From JAADHX01 sp964569385 (GTDB taxonomy: Bacteria > Actinomycetota > Acidimicrobiia > Acidimicrobiales > Poriferisodalaceae): a stretch of DNA of 63,484 bases. Made by a program: the position numbers and the translations under genes. Below are positions 26,533 to 35,957 of this stretch, in pieces. The stretch lies in contig CAZMUM010000031.1 of assembly GCA_964569385.1 (NCBI GenBank), forward strand, positions 1 through 63,484, written 5' to 3'. The notes under the pieces are model-generated. The model did not search any database, was not told the DNA's origin, and worked only from the letters and a program-made list of their open reading frames with translations. Each line of letters begins with the position of its first letter. The first letter of the stretch is position 1.

Positions 26533-29016
26533 TCATCGACTCTCGATCCTGAGCTCGGTGATAGCCGCCCGAAGGTCGATAAGTTCACTGGCTCCGAGCC
26601 CAGGCTGGCGAATCCCCATTACCGCCAAACCCTTAGGCATGGCGTCGTCGCCTACCAGCGAAAGCACAACTGTTGTGCGTGACGACGTCACGTTAACTCG
26701 ACTTCCGCTCTCGACACCAAGCCGGCGTAGTTCGCCAGGGTGCACGACCAGTCGAGCTTCTTCTGCCAAGTTGGCCAAGCTTGGCGCCATCTGGGTGTTG
26801 GTGGCGGCATCGTAGAGCTTTCGTCGAGCCACCAATCGCAGCGAGTAACCATCGATAGATGGAGGTTCGGTCAAAGCTGGCGCCGACCAACCAATCGACC
26901 CGGGAGCAGAGGAGGCGCCAGGAAGATCGGCCGAGGGTGCCATCGGGACAACAACGCCCTCGATGGCCCCCTCGGATTCAACTACTTCAAGGGTGCAGCC
27001 GGCATGGGACGGCGCAACGGCCTCGATCTCGGACCAGATCTGGGCCAAAGACTCAAGCTCGAGATCGCCACCAAGACGCCAAGCCAACTCGACCGCGATC
27101 ATCCAGTCGGCTCGAGCGGTGCCTGGCGGGGTGATCATTTGTCCTAAACGGCTAACACGGCCTTCGAAGTTGGTCGTGGTTCCGCCAACTTCGGCAAACG
27201 CCGTAGACGCAAGCACCACATCGGCACGCTTTACCGATTCGGTTACGAAGTTGTCGATTGCCACAATCGAGCCAACGCCAGCGAAAGCTCGCTCGACCAG
27301 ATCGCGGTCGGGAACATCGGCCAGAGGATCGGCACCGAGCAACACCAGAGTGTCGAGACGGCCAGCAGCGGCCGCTTCGAGCATGCCGGCAGTGTCGAGG
27401 CCGACTTCGGCGGGAAGAGTCGACCAGACGGAGCCAAACCAATCGCGGCCTTCTTCGAGACTGACTCGCCCTGGTAGAACCCCCGGTGACAAACCCATGT
27501 CGAGCGCACCCATCACGTTTCCGCGGCGCAACGCTGGCAGGAACTTTGCCAGCGGGAGTCCGGCTGTCAACACGCCGACGGCGGCCTCGACCTCGTCGGG
27601 GAAATCGGCCGCCGAAGGACGCCCGATGACCACAACTGTGGACCCCGAGGCCAGCTGCGGGTTCGCGGCTAGGAGCTCCCCAACCGCGTGGGCTAGTTCG
27701 CCCGGAACGTATCGATGCGAGGCGCTGGCGTGCTTAGACAGCCCTGTGGCCAGAAGCGTTAGCTCTGTGAGCTTGATGCGGCCTGACTGCGCCGCGCCCT
27801 TAAGCCGCAGAAACAGGACCGGAAGTTCTTCCTTGAGATCGGTGCCGATTACAACAACGTTGTCGGCAGTAGTGGCTTCGGCGATGGTGGCCCTGGGAAG
27901 CGATAAGACCATCTGGGCCGACAGTCCATCGGCTAGCTGAGCGTCGACGTTGTCGGTTTCGATAATGGTCCTGGCCAGCTTCGACCATGCGTAGGCACTC
28001 TCGTTGTTAAGCCTCGCTCCACCAATCACGCCGACTCCACCGCGGCCTCGGCCCGCGCTGATGGCTGCGGCTGCGGCTTCGAGGGCTGCGTCCCAACTAG
28101 TGCCGATCAGCTGATCGGAGTTGTTGGTGTCGCGAACATAGGGGCCAGTTAGTCGCTCGTCGGAGTTGACAGACTCGAAACCGAAGCGGCCCTTATCGCA
28201 AAGCCATCCGTGGTTGACCGACTCGATGTCGACACCCTCATAGCGCAGAAGTTCGTTGCGAGATGACTGAACTGCGACGCGACACCCGACTGAACAAGTC
28301 GTGCATGTCGACTCAACTTCGGCGAGATCCCACGGTCGAGCTCGGAACCGGTATGGCCGGGCGGTGAGGGCACCAACGGGGCATATCTGGACCGTGTTTC
28401 CCGAAAAGTAGGAGTTGAAAGGGTCGTCGGGGAAGGTAAGGACTTGGGTCTCGTTGCCCCGATGCATGAAGTGAATGAGCGGGTCGCCGGCGATGTCTTT
28501 GGCGAAGCGGGTGCAGCGGTCGCACAAGATGCAACGTTCGCGATCGAGGTAGACCAGGTCGCTTATCGGGATCGGCTTCTCGTAGTGCCGTTTCTCTTCG
28601 ACAAATCGACTTTCGCCAGGCCCAAAAGCCAGGGTCTGGTCTTGGAGGGGACACTCGCCGCCCTTGTCGCAAACCGGACAATCGAGCGGGTGGTTCACCA
28701 ACAGAAGCTCGAGCATGCCCTCCTGGGCCCGCTTGGTTGTTTCGGACTCTGTGTCGACCGTCATGTCGTCGGAAATAGTGAGCATGCACGAAGGCTGGAG
28801 CCCTGGCCCACGACCAGTGTCGACCTCGACGAGACATTGCCGGCACATCCCGACGGGCTCCATACGCGGGTGGTAACAGAAACGGGGAATGAAGACGCCG
28901 TTGCGTTCGGCCACGTCGATGACCAACTCGCCCTTGGCCCCAACAACGCGAACGCCGTTGATGGTGATGTTCACCCCGGTCTCGGCGGCTTCGTGGGCGG
29001 CTGCAATATCAGTCAT
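26533..29016 (-). CDS. nuoG: complex I subunit NuoG
   Basis: 827 residues, the large iron-sulphur subunit of the NADH-oxidising arm. Visible sites are the 2Fe-2S motif CYHPRMEPVGMCRQC, the 4Fe-4S segment CPVCDKGGECPLQD, CILCDRCTRF, and CTTCSVGC for the extra cluster, followed by the molybdopterin-reductase-like domain without its cofactor. It overlaps nuoF by 4 bp. Only this operon contains nuoE, nuoF and nuoG. Confidence 0.97.
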   Translation of the reverse strand: MTDIAAAHEAAETGVNITINGVRVVGAKGELVIDVAERNGVFIPRFCYHPRMEPVGMCRQCLVEVDTGRGPGLQPSCMLTISDDMTVDTESETTKRAQEGMLELLLVNHPLDCPVCDKGGECPLQDQTLAFGPGESRFVEEKRHYEKPIPISDLVYLDRERCILCDRCTRFAKDIAGDPLIHFMHRGNETQVLTFPDDPFNSYFSGNTVQICPVGALTARPYRFRARPWDLAEVESTCTTCSVGCRVAVQSSRNELLRYEGVDIESVNHGWLCDKGRFGFESVNSDERLTGPYVRDTNNSDQLIGTSWDAALEAAAAAISAGRGRGGVGVIGGARLNNESAYAWSKLARTIIETDNVDAQLADGLSAQMVLSLPRATIAEATTADNVVVIGTDLKEELPVLFLRLKGAAQSGRIKLTELTLLATGLSKHASASHRYVPGELAHAVGELLAANPQLASGSTVVVIGRPSAADFPDEVEAAVGVLTAGLPLAKFLPALRRGNVMGALDMGLSPGVLPGRVSLEEGRDWFGSVWSTLPAEVGLDTAGMLEAAAAGRLDTLVLLGADPLADVPDRDLVERAFAGVGSIVAIDNFVTESVKRADVVLASTAFAEVGGTTTNFEGRVSRLGQMITPPGTARADWMIAVELAWRLGGDLELESLAQIWSEIEAVAPSHAGCTLEVVESEGAIEGVVVPMAPSADLPGASSAPGSIGWSAPALTEPPSIDGYSLRLVARRKLYDAATNTQMAPSLANLAEEARLVVHPGELRRLGVESGSRVNVTSSRTTVVLSLVGDDAMPKGLAVMGIRQPGLGASELIDLRAAITELRIESR

Positions 29017-30470
29017 GACTCGACCACTGTCTTGTCCGCAACGGGCTCATCGGCATCTGTCTCATCAACAACGGGCATGCTCATTAGCGGGATGCTGTCT
29101 CGACGGGTCAGTTTGGCTTCGAACTCTTCTGGAAACAACGTAAGAGCCGAATGGATCGGCGCAAAGGCCGAAGGACCCACAAAACAGATCGTGGTCATCT
29201 TGTAGGGGAACGGCTTAGCCTCGAGACCCAGCCTGCTACTGGATGCGTGAGGAAAGTCGCCAGGACAAATTGTGGCACCGACCTCGAGTAGGAGTTCGAG
29301 ATCTCTGGGCGAGCCTTGGCCCTTCACGACGCGGGTGAGGATTTTCTCGAGCCAGGTTCCGCCCTCTCGACAAGGCACACATTTACCGCACGACTCGTGG
29401 GCGTAGAACTTAGTGAGCGACAACGCCGCAGTGGGGATGTCGGTGGTTTCGTCCATGACTATCACCGCACCGGAGCCAAGCATCGAGCCCGCAGCGCTAG
29501 CCTCGCGCCCCTCGAAGGGAACGTCGAGTTGTTCTGGCGTGAACCATGGAGCAGAACCACCACCCGGAACAAACGCCTTCAGTTGGTTGTCGTCGCGAAT
29601 GCCTTTGCAGTATTGGTCGCCGTAGATGAGGTCACGGAACGTCGTCAACCCGTTGACGATTTCGTATACGCCAGGACGCTTCACATGGCCAGACACCGCT
29701 ACCAGCCGAGTACCTGGGGACGACTCCGTCCCAATCTCGGCGTAGGCCTGGGCTCCGTTGTTGAGAATCCAAGGCAGATTGGCCAGAGTTTCGATGTTAT
29801 TGACAATGGTCGGTTGTCCGTACAGACCTACAGCGGCGGGAAAGAATGGCGGTTTGAGCCTTGGCATGCCTCGGTTGCCCTCAAGGCTCTCGATCAGCGC
29901 TGTTTCCTCGCCTACCACATAAGCCCCGGCACCCCAATGAAGGACAATGTCGACGCTGAAGTTGGATCTGAGGATGTTCTTACCAACAAGACCGGCCTCG
30001 TACGCGTCGTTTAAGGCAACGGCAATACGTTCGTGCGCCAGCGGCATTTCGCCGCGTACGTACAGGAAACACTGCGAAAGGCCAGTGGCGTAACACGCGA
30101 TAAGGCAGCCCTCGATGAGCTGATGCGGATCACGCTCCATTAGAAGCCGGTCCTTGTACGTACCGGGCTCGCTCTCGTCGCCATTAACAACGAGGTAACG
30201 GGGCCACTTGTCTGGAGGCATGAACCCCCACTTGACGCCGGCCGGGAACCCAGCGCCACCACGACCCAAGACTGTTGCACCGCGGACTTCATCGTGAACT
30301 TCGGCTGGGGTCTTCGCTAGCGCAGCCTTCAACCCGTTGTAGGCACCGGTGGCCATCGCACGTTCGATGGTGAAGCTGTCAACGAATTCGAACCGGCCGC
30401 TGACAACCTTTGGAGTCGTGTTGGCAATGAATCCAGGAGCCCAGTCGATAGGAGTACCGGTGTCGGTCAT
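29013..30470 (-). CDS. nuoF: complex I NADH/FMN subunit NuoF
   Basis: 485 residues from the ATG at 30470, which overlaps the nuoE stop (ATGA). It binds NADH and FMN: GRGGAGFPAGVKWGFM, then the FMN region NGDESEPGTYKDR, and the N3 cluster motif ESCGKCVPCREGG. Electrons enter complex I here. A longer frame to 30494 lies in nuoE and was rejected. The C-terminal 35 residues are an acidic tail. Confidence 0.97.
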   Translation of the reverse strand: MTDTGTPIDWAPGFIANTTPKVVSGRFEFVDSFTIERAMATGAYNGLKAALAKTPAEVHDEVRGATVLGRGGAGFPAGVKWGFMPPDKWPRYLVVNGDESEPGTYKDRLLMERDPHQLIEGCLIACYATGLSQCFLYVRGEMPLAHERIAVALNDAYEAGLVGKNILRSNFSVDIVLHWGAGAYVVGEETALIESLEGNRGMPRLKPPFFPAAVGLYGQPTIVNNIETLANLPWILNNGAQAYAEIGTESSPGTRLVAVSGHVKRPGVYEIVNGLTTFRDLIYGDQYCKGIRDDNQLKAFVPGGGSAPWFTPEQLDVPFEGREASAAGSMLGSGAVIVMDETTDIPTAALSLTKFYAHESCGKCVPCREGGTWLEKILTRVVKGQGSPRDLELLLEVGATICPGDFPHASSSRLGLEAKPFPYKMTTICFVGPSAFAPIHSALTLFPEEFEAKLTRRDSIPLMSMPVVDETDADEPVADKTVVES

Positions 30471-31081
30471 GATGCGCCTTCGACAGCTAGCCAAGCCGGG
30501 GGCCCATCGACCTCGGCTGGCGGAACTGCACCAACAGACCTGTCGGCGGGAATTACCTGCCTAACCCGCCCCAACGTGCCGTGAGGCGGAATCTCGCTAT
30601 CGAGGGTGCCAGCAGCAAGGTCATCGAGGAGCTGATCGAAAGATTCGGTCGTCACGCGATACTGATGCCGATAGTTGACCTGCAACGTAGGCGCCTCGGT
30701 GCACGCGGCCTGGCACTCTGCATGTTCGAGCGTGAACAGGCCATCTTCGGTTGTGCCTCCAGCAACCACACCAAGCTTGGATTCGGCGTGGTGCATGAGG
30801 CGGTCGGCGCCTAGAAGCTGACACGACATCGTGCCGCAGATATTGATGAGGTACTTACCCACCGGCTTGAACTTGAACATTTCGTAGAAAGTGGCCGTCC
30901 CCTTCACCTCGGCTGGAGTGGCATCGACGATTCGACCGACCTCGATCATGGCGGCGTCGGTTATCCAGCCGTGCTGTTCTTGGGCCAGATGCAGCAGCGG
31001 GATCATGGCCGAACGGGCCTTGGGGTAACGGCCAACGATCTCGGTTGCTAAGCGTTGGTTTTGTGAGGTGAAGAAACTCAT
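30467..31081 (-). CDS. nuoE: complex I 2Fe-2S subunit NuoE
   Basis: 204 residues with a thioredoxin-like 2Fe-2S fold: CGTMSCQLLGA and ECQAACTEAP supply the four cysteines of cluster N1a. N-terminal helices (MIPLLHLAQEQHGWI) match the family. It partners NuoF in NADH oxidation. A C-terminal extension of about 45 residues is proline-rich and ends next to the nuoF start. The gap to nuoD is 30 bp. Confidence 0.96.
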   Translation of the reverse strand: MSFFTSQNQRLATEIVGRYPKARSAMIPLLHLAQEQHGWITDAAMIEVGRIVDATPAEVKGTATFYEMFKFKPVGKYLINICGTMSCQLLGADRLMHHAESKLGVVAGGTTEDGLFTLEHAECQAACTEAPTLQVNYRHQYRVTTESFDQLLDDLAAGTLDSEIPPHGTLGRVRQVIPADRSVGAVPPAEVDGPPAWLAVEGAS

Positions 31082-31111
31082 CGTTCTCTCTGGCAGTTAC
31101 AGATCGGTTGG

Positions 31112-32410
31112 CTATCGATCGACTTCGCCCATGATGGGATCGACCGAAGAGATGATGGCAACGGCATCGGCGACAAGTCCGCCTTGCAGAAGGTGTGGAA
31201 GGGTCTGAAGGTTGACGAAGCTTGGGCCACGAATGTGCATGCGTAACGGCTTTGGCGAACCATCGCTTACCAGATAACAGCCAAGCTCGCCGCGAGGGGA
31301 TTCGACGGCGGCGTAAACCTCGCCCTCAGGAACACTGAAGCCCTCAGTGAAAAGCTTGAAATGGTGAATTAGTGCCTCCATGGACTCATCGATGCGCGCC
31401 CTGGGAGGCGGAGTGACTTTGCGGTCGTCGACGCGATAATCGCCCATTGGCATCTTTTGGAGGCATTGTTCGACGATTCGCATCGACTCGCGAATCTCGT
31501 TGAGCCGAATGGCGTAGCGATCGAATGTGTCGCCATAGGTACCTACCACGACATCGAAGTCGACCTCAGGGTAAGCCAAGTACGGCTCGTCGCGGCGTAA
31601 GTCCCAGGCATCGCCGGTGGAGCGAAGCAACGGACCCGTGGCCCCTAAGGCGATGGCGTCTGCGGTGGTGAGGACGCCGACCCCCTGGGTGCGCTGGCGC
31701 CAGATGGGCTGGCCGGTCATGAGTACGTCGAACTCATCGAGTCTGGCCGGCAAGTCCCTGAGAATCTTGGCGAGAGCGTCTTCCCAGCCGTCGGGAAGGT
31801 CGGCGGCGACTCCACCAGGACGGATGTAGTTGTGGTTCATCCGAAGACCGGTGACCATCTCGAAGAAACGCAGGACTTCTTCGCGCTCCTTCCAGCCGTA
31901 GATCATCACGCCAACTGCGCCCAAATCCATGCCGTTGGTAGCCAGAAACAGTAAATGCGAACTCATGCGGTTGAGTTCGGTCATGAGCATTCGGATCCAG
32001 GTAGCGCGCTCTGGGAGCTCGAGACCAAGAAGCTGCTCGGTAGCAAGCGAAAATGCGAGTTCGGTGAACAGCGGCGACGCGTAATCCATCCTCGTGACGT
32101 TGGTTGGACCTTGAAGAAACGTGAGTTCTTCGCCCGTCTTCTCCATACCCGTATGGAGGTACCCAATAACGGGCCGGCTACGGGTGACGACCTCGCCCTT
32201 GAGTTCCATGGTTATCCGCAACACGCCGTGAGTGCTCGGGTGCTGCGGACCCATGTTGATGATCATACGTTCGTCGTCGGGGTCGCCGGGACTAGCTTGG
32301 GCGGCAGCATCGGCTTCGGAGATTCGCAGCACAGCGTCAGAAGCCACAAGGTCGCGGCGGTGCTGGAGTAGAGCCGCTGTATCGACTTTGTTGGTGATCG
32401 CCACGTTCAT
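31112..32410 (-). CDS. nuoD: complex I quinone-site subunit NuoD (14-gene operon)
   Basis: 432 residues from the ATG at 32410, which overlaps the nuoC stop (ATGA). Family text: NMGPQHPSTHGVLRI, GGVAADLPDGWED, HHFKLFTEGFSVPEGEVY and the end GEVDR. The segment GYLHTGMEK has threonine (Thr87) where NuoD of the 11-gene operon has arginine. It has an N-terminal extension of about 45 residues before the conserved part. Confidence 0.96.
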   Translation of the reverse strand: MNVAITNKVDTAALLQHRRDLVASDAVLRISEADAAAQASPGDPDDERMIINMGPQHPSTHGVLRITMELKGEVVTRSRPVIGYLHTGMEKTGEELTFLQGPTNVTRMDYASPLFTELAFSLATEQLLGLELPERATWIRMLMTELNRMSSHLLFLATNGMDLGAVGVMIYGWKEREEVLRFFEMVTGLRMNHNYIRPGGVAADLPDGWEDALAKILRDLPARLDEFDVLMTGQPIWRQRTQGVGVLTTADAIALGATGPLLRSTGDAWDLRRDEPYLAYPEVDFDVVVGTYGDTFDRYAIRLNEIRESMRIVEQCLQKMPMGDYRVDDRKVTPPPRARIDESMEALIHHFKLFTEGFSVPEGEVYAAVESPRGELGCYLVSDGSPKPLRMHIRGPSFVNLQTLPHLLQGGLVADAVAIISSVDPIMGEVDR

Positions 32411-32883
32411 CGGCCCTGTGGCGCGTCTTTGAATTGCACCGGGATACGACCGGAGTCGTAGTCCTTGCGCAAGGGATGACCGACCCATTCTTCTGGCAAC
32501 AGGATTCGGTTGAGGTAAGGGTGACCGTCGAACTCGAATCCGAACATATCGAAGACTTCGCGCTCCATGGCTTCGGAGCCTGGATAAATATCGGTAATGG
32601 TCGGCAGCCCGACGCCATCGCTGACCTGCACTCGCAATCTGACCCGGCGCCTTTGCGCGAGATCCAAAAGACCAACAACGAGCTCAAATCGCTCGGGCGC
32701 GACTCCTTCTGCTACGGCCCGGTTGGGGTGACCTAAGTAGTCGACCGCAGTTAGATCGACACACATGGTGAAGCCGTCGTCGAACAAGTGCCTAACCGCA
32801 TCGTGATACCCGGCGACTTCGAGGTGAACCACGTCTTGGCCACGCGACTTACTAGTTACGCCGAAATCGGCAAGCTCGGTCAC
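32407..32883 (-). CDS. nuoC: complex I subunit NuoC (14-gene operon)
   Basis: 158 residues, recognised from AMEREVFDMFGFEFDGHPYL and EWVGHPLRKDYDSGRIPVQF. The GTG start at 32883 overlaps the stop of nuoB (GTGA). It is shorter than the 238-residue NuoC of the 11-gene operon and lacks its acidic insert. Connects NuoB, NuoD and NuoI in the peripheral arm. Confidence 0.95.
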   Translation of the reverse strand: MTELADFGVTSKSRGQDVVHLEVAGYHDAVRHLFDDGFTMCVDLTAVDYLGHPNRAVAEGVAPERFELVVGLLDLAQRRRVRLRVQVSDGVGLPTITDIYPGSEAMEREVFDMFGFEFDGHPYLNRILLPEEWVGHPLRKDYDSGRIPVQFKDAPQGR

Positions 32884-33488
32884 CGACCACCCCCACCGGT
32901 GATGATGACCGGTGTTGGACGCACGTTTGGCTCATCGGTCGGGTCGAGATGTACCCCGGCTCCGGCCCCGGTTGTTTCGCGGCGTCGAGTGAGTTCGCCA
33001 GTTCGGATTTGTTCGTGCAACGTAAGGATGGCGTGCAACAGGGTTTCTGGTCCCGGAGGGCAACCCGGCGCATATACATCGACCGGTACAACCTGATCGA
33101 CGCCCTGGACGATGGCGTAGTTGTTGAACATGCCCCCGCTCGATGCGCAAACGCCCATAGAGATGACCCACTTGGGCTCCATCATCTGGTCGTAAACGGT
33201 CCGCAACACGGGAGCCATCTTCTGGCTCACCCGCCCGGCCACGATCATCAGATCGGCTTGACGCGGCGAAGCCCGGAACGTTTCCATGCCAAACCTGGCC
33301 ATGTCGTAGTGGGCAGTGCCGGTGGCCATCATCTCGATGGCACAACAGGCAAGTCCGAACGTCGCTGGCATCAACGATCGACGACGGGCCCACTTAACAA
33401 CTTCTTCAACCGGTGCAGTAAGGAAGTTGTGCTGGAGACCTTCAAGGCCATCATCGAGTACTCCGTCGATGGTGTTTCGAATACCCAT
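32880..33488 (-). CDS. nuoB: complex I N2-cluster subunit NuoB (14-gene operon)
   Basis: 202 residues. The N2 cluster ligands are in GLACCAIEMM, GVCASSGG and APGCPPGPETLL. An N-terminal amphipathic region (residues 1-35) and a C-terminal polar tail of about 30 residues frame the core. The start overlaps the nuoA stop by one base. The differences from the other NuoB (CASSGG against CANCGG) show separate ancestry. Confidence 0.97.
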   Translation of the reverse strand: MGIRNTIDGVLDDGLEGLQHNFLTAPVEEVVKWARRRSLMPATFGLACCAIEMMATGTAHYDMARFGMETFRASPRQADLMIVAGRVSQKMAPVLRTVYDQMMEPKWVISMGVCASSGGMFNNYAIVQGVDQVVPVDVYAPGCPPGPETLLHAILTLHEQIRTGELTRRRETTGAGAGVHLDPTDEPNVRPTPVIITGGGGR

Positions 33489-33952
33489 CAGGCGGCTTCG
33501 TCAGCGTCGGCGATGGCACGACCTTCGAGCCCGACTTTACGGATCGTGCTCGTAGTGGTGCGCTCGGGTGATGTTGCGGGCGTCATTGTCTTGGTGCCTG
33601 GACCCCAATTGAGACCACCGAGGGCCATCTCGTAAACAAACGAGACGAAAAAGATGCCGGCGAAGATAAGGACCGCTATGAGACCAAATGCACCAAGTTC
33701 ACGATTCGCCACTGCCCACGGATACAGAAACACAATCTCGATGTCGAACATGATGAACAACATCGCCACCAGGTAGAACTTGACCGGAAACCGCTCAGGC
33801 CGAGCGACGGTGTCGACTATTCCGCACTCGTATGGAGCGACTTTGGTGAGAGTCGAGCGTGATGGTGCCAACAGCCGAGACGCAAAGATGCTCACGGCCA
33901 CGAATAGGACGCCAAGAACAGCGAGAGCGAGTACAGGTAAGTACTGACCCAT
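33488..33952 (-). CDS. nuoA: complex I subunit NuoA (14-gene operon)
   Basis: 154 residues with three helices. The NuoA loop reads VAPYECGIVDTVARPERFPVKFYLVAMLF (about residues 40-68), and IVFLYPWAV carries the conserved acidic residue. A C-terminal extension of about 45 residues is polar and not found in the other NuoA. It is the first nuo gene, but only 7 bp separate it from the upstream bc-module gene, so it has no promoter of its own. Confidence 0.96.
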   Translation of the reverse strand: MGQYLPVLALAVLGVLFVAVSIFASRLLAPSRSTLTKVAPYECGIVDTVARPERFPVKFYLVAMLFIMFDIEIVFLYPWAVANRELGAFGLIAVLIFAGIFFVSFVYEMALGGLNWGPGTKTMTPATSPERTTTSTIRKVGLEGRAIADADEAA

Positions 33953-33959
33953 CTGTTAC

Positions 33960-34775
33960 CTAACCGGCCTTCTGGCGCATCTCCATGATGGCCAGATCGC
34001 GACGATGCAACTGATAAGCGGTCAGTGCGAACAACAAACCAGAACCAAGAGTGATGAGGAACGGCGGCAGACGCAAGCTTCCTTGGTCGCGCACCATTAC
34101 AACGCTCCAGATCGGGGCATTCGGATCGACGACAGGGTCGGGGATGGGCTCATCAGAATTGAAATCGGTTGGAGCGGCTTCGATAAACTCTTGGACCTGC
34201 ACCACCGCATAGTGAGGACGACCGCGCGACGGGATGAAGAAGTCGGTGACGACGTTCTCGGGAATACCTAGCGGTCGGAAACGTTCGCCTCCGGCCACGA
34301 AGGCACGATGATGCTCGATTGCTTGAGCGCTGCCAAATAGGCAGTTGCTGACAACTTCTAGCAGTCGCTCGTCACCGGGCGGGCAAACAATCTCGGCGTC
34401 GGCAGCAGCATAAACGTCGCCACTGGCTGCCTCGGCCACGATGACCCAGTCGGCGGGGGCACCAGCACTGACTTCGATGGAATCAAGCTCGCGTACCTCG
34501 TCAATGGTCGATGAGGCCAAACTGGTTGTGACCTGAAGCGGCTGCCAAGAAGGGCTTTCGCCAACGAGCCCGATGCCATAGACCCACCAAATAATGGCCA
34601 TCAGGAAGATCCAACCCGCTAGGCCGCAGAAGGCAATGAGGAAACCAAGTCGGGTACCAACGTTGGTGGCAAGCAACATATAGACCGAACCACAAAGAAC
34701 TATTACTCCGATAGCGACAGCCAAGTAGCCAGTTATGTCGGGATCCCATTGGATGGCGAGCATGGCGCTAAGCAT
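33960..34775 (-). CDS. membrane protein of the bc operon, unknown function
   Basis: 271 residues: two or three N-terminal helices (about 15-80), an extracytoplasmic domain of about 150 residues, and a C-terminal helix (about 235-255) followed by a short basic tail (HRRDLAIMEMRQKAG). No cofactor motif is visible. It sits between the dihaem cytochrome c gene (3-bp gap) and nuoA (7-bp gap), so it is probably an accessory or assembly subunit of the respiratory complexes. The N-terminus has two close ATGs (34775, 34763). Confidence 0.7.
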   Translation of the reverse strand: MLSAMLAIQWDPDITGYLAVAIGVIVLCGSVYMLLATNVGTRLGFLIAFCGLAGWIFLMAIIWWVYGIGLVGESPSWQPLQVTTSLASSTIDEVRELDSIEVSAGAPADWVIVAEAASGDVYAAADAEIVCPPGDERLLEVVSNCLFGSAQAIEHHRAFVAGGERFRPLGIPENVVTDFFIPSRGRPHYAVVQVQEFIEAAPTDFNSDEPIPDPVVDPNAPIWSVVMVRDQGSLRLPPFLITLGSGLLFALTAYQLHRRDLAIMEMRQKAG

Positions 34776-34778
34776 CGT

Positions 34779-35906
34779 CTACTCCTCTACCTCTGGCTCG
34801 GCGGCCAAAGGCTCGATCTCGTCGCCGGCGACACTGGTTACGTTCGGATCGGGACTTAACGTGCGCACGTACATAACTATGGCTTCGATTTCGGTGTCGG
34901 TGAGGAAAGTTCCGAACCCAGGCATCCCGTAGGTACCGAGCCCACGAGTTCCGTAGGGCACGTCTTGTTTAGCGCCGCTGCTGACGAAGTCGATTTGGTC
35001 AGCCGGGTCGGGGAACTGCTCGAGGAGCGAGGCCTTACTAAGCGGTCGACCGTATCCACCGGCGCCATCTTGGCCAGCGAGTATCTCGACAGAGGCCCCT
35101 GTGGGTTGTTCCTGGAATCCGCGTGCGCTGAACTGTGGGGTATGACAGCGAGCGCAATTCAGCTCGTACAACACCTGGCCGTCGGACTTGCCATCGTTAG
35201 CCGCATCGGCACGTTGGACCTCGAAGCGGTCGCGCCAAATTGTTATGACTTCGTCTGGCCCAACCTGGTTGTCGAACATGTAGTCGAGCAGATCTTGAAT
35301 TTGCTGCTCATTGGCCGGACCACCACCGGGTAGACCCCAAGCGGGCATGACGGGCGCCCGGCCAAAGTTAAGAATGGCTCGGACTTCAGTGGATTCGAGA
35401 GCGGTCTCGACGTCGGTGTCGAATCGATAAAATACATCGTCGAGCGCGGGCGCGGCCCAGTTGACTTGCACATTTACGACCTCGCCAGAAGATCCGCGCG
35501 GAAGGCTAATGACGGTGGGAGCCGCACCGCCGCTGAGATCGGCACCATGACAGGATGCGCATTGGAATCCGTTGACGTAGGACTCCTCGCCACGACTGAG
35601 CGCTTGGTTATCGAGAAGTCGTTGCGCTCCATCTTGACGACCAGGTTCGCGCAGCCAATAGAGAGGCAGAGTCACGCCAATTATGGCTAAAAACACAACG
35701 CCCCAGGCCTGCACCTTCTCGAGACGTGGGCCTTCGAAGTGTTCGTCGTCGGGTAGAGGCGACCGGTTGGGTGCTAACTCAACCTCGGCACCTAGTTCGG
35801 CCTTCGACTGACGGATGTTTACAAAGACGTAGCCGATCCAGAACACCACGATGATGGCCAGAATCACCATGCCGATGGTGCGTTCGGTCGATACAGCGAT
35901 GATCAC
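34779..35906 (-). CDS. membrane-anchored dihaem cytochrome c
   Basis: 375 residues with two N-terminal helices (about 12-30 and 66-84) and two class I cytochrome c domains. Haem sites are CASCH (116-120) and CARCH (251-255); likely axial methionines lie in PVMPAWG and YGMPGFG. It probably replaces the QcrC or cytochrome c1/f subunit, carrying electrons from the Rieske protein. It sits 51 bp after the Rieske gene in the same operon. Haem attachment needs the exported thiol pathway, for which tlpA and ccdA are found at 60468-61951. Confidence 0.9.
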   Translation of the reverse strand: MIIAVSTERTIGMVILAIIVVFWIGYVFVNIRQSKAELGAEVELAPNRSPLPDDEHFEGPRLEKVQAWGVVFLAIIGVTLPLYWLREPGRQDGAQRLLDNQALSRGEESYVNGFQCASCHGADLSGGAAPTVISLPRGSSGEVVNVQVNWAAPALDDVFYRFDTDVETALESTEVRAILNFGRAPVMPAWGLPGGGPANEQQIQDLLDYMFDNQVGPDEVITIWRDRFEVQRADAANDGKSDGQVLYELNCARCHTPQFSARGFQEQPTGASVEILAGQDGAGGYGRPLSKASLLEQFPDPADQIDFVSSGAKQDVPYGTRGLGTYGMPGFGTFLTDTEIEAIVMYVRTLSPDPNVTSVAGDEIEPLAAEPEVEE

Positions 35907-35957
35907 AGATTCTCTCCAGCGGTGGGGGCCCTACCGGGGACTCCAAACCAAGCGTGT

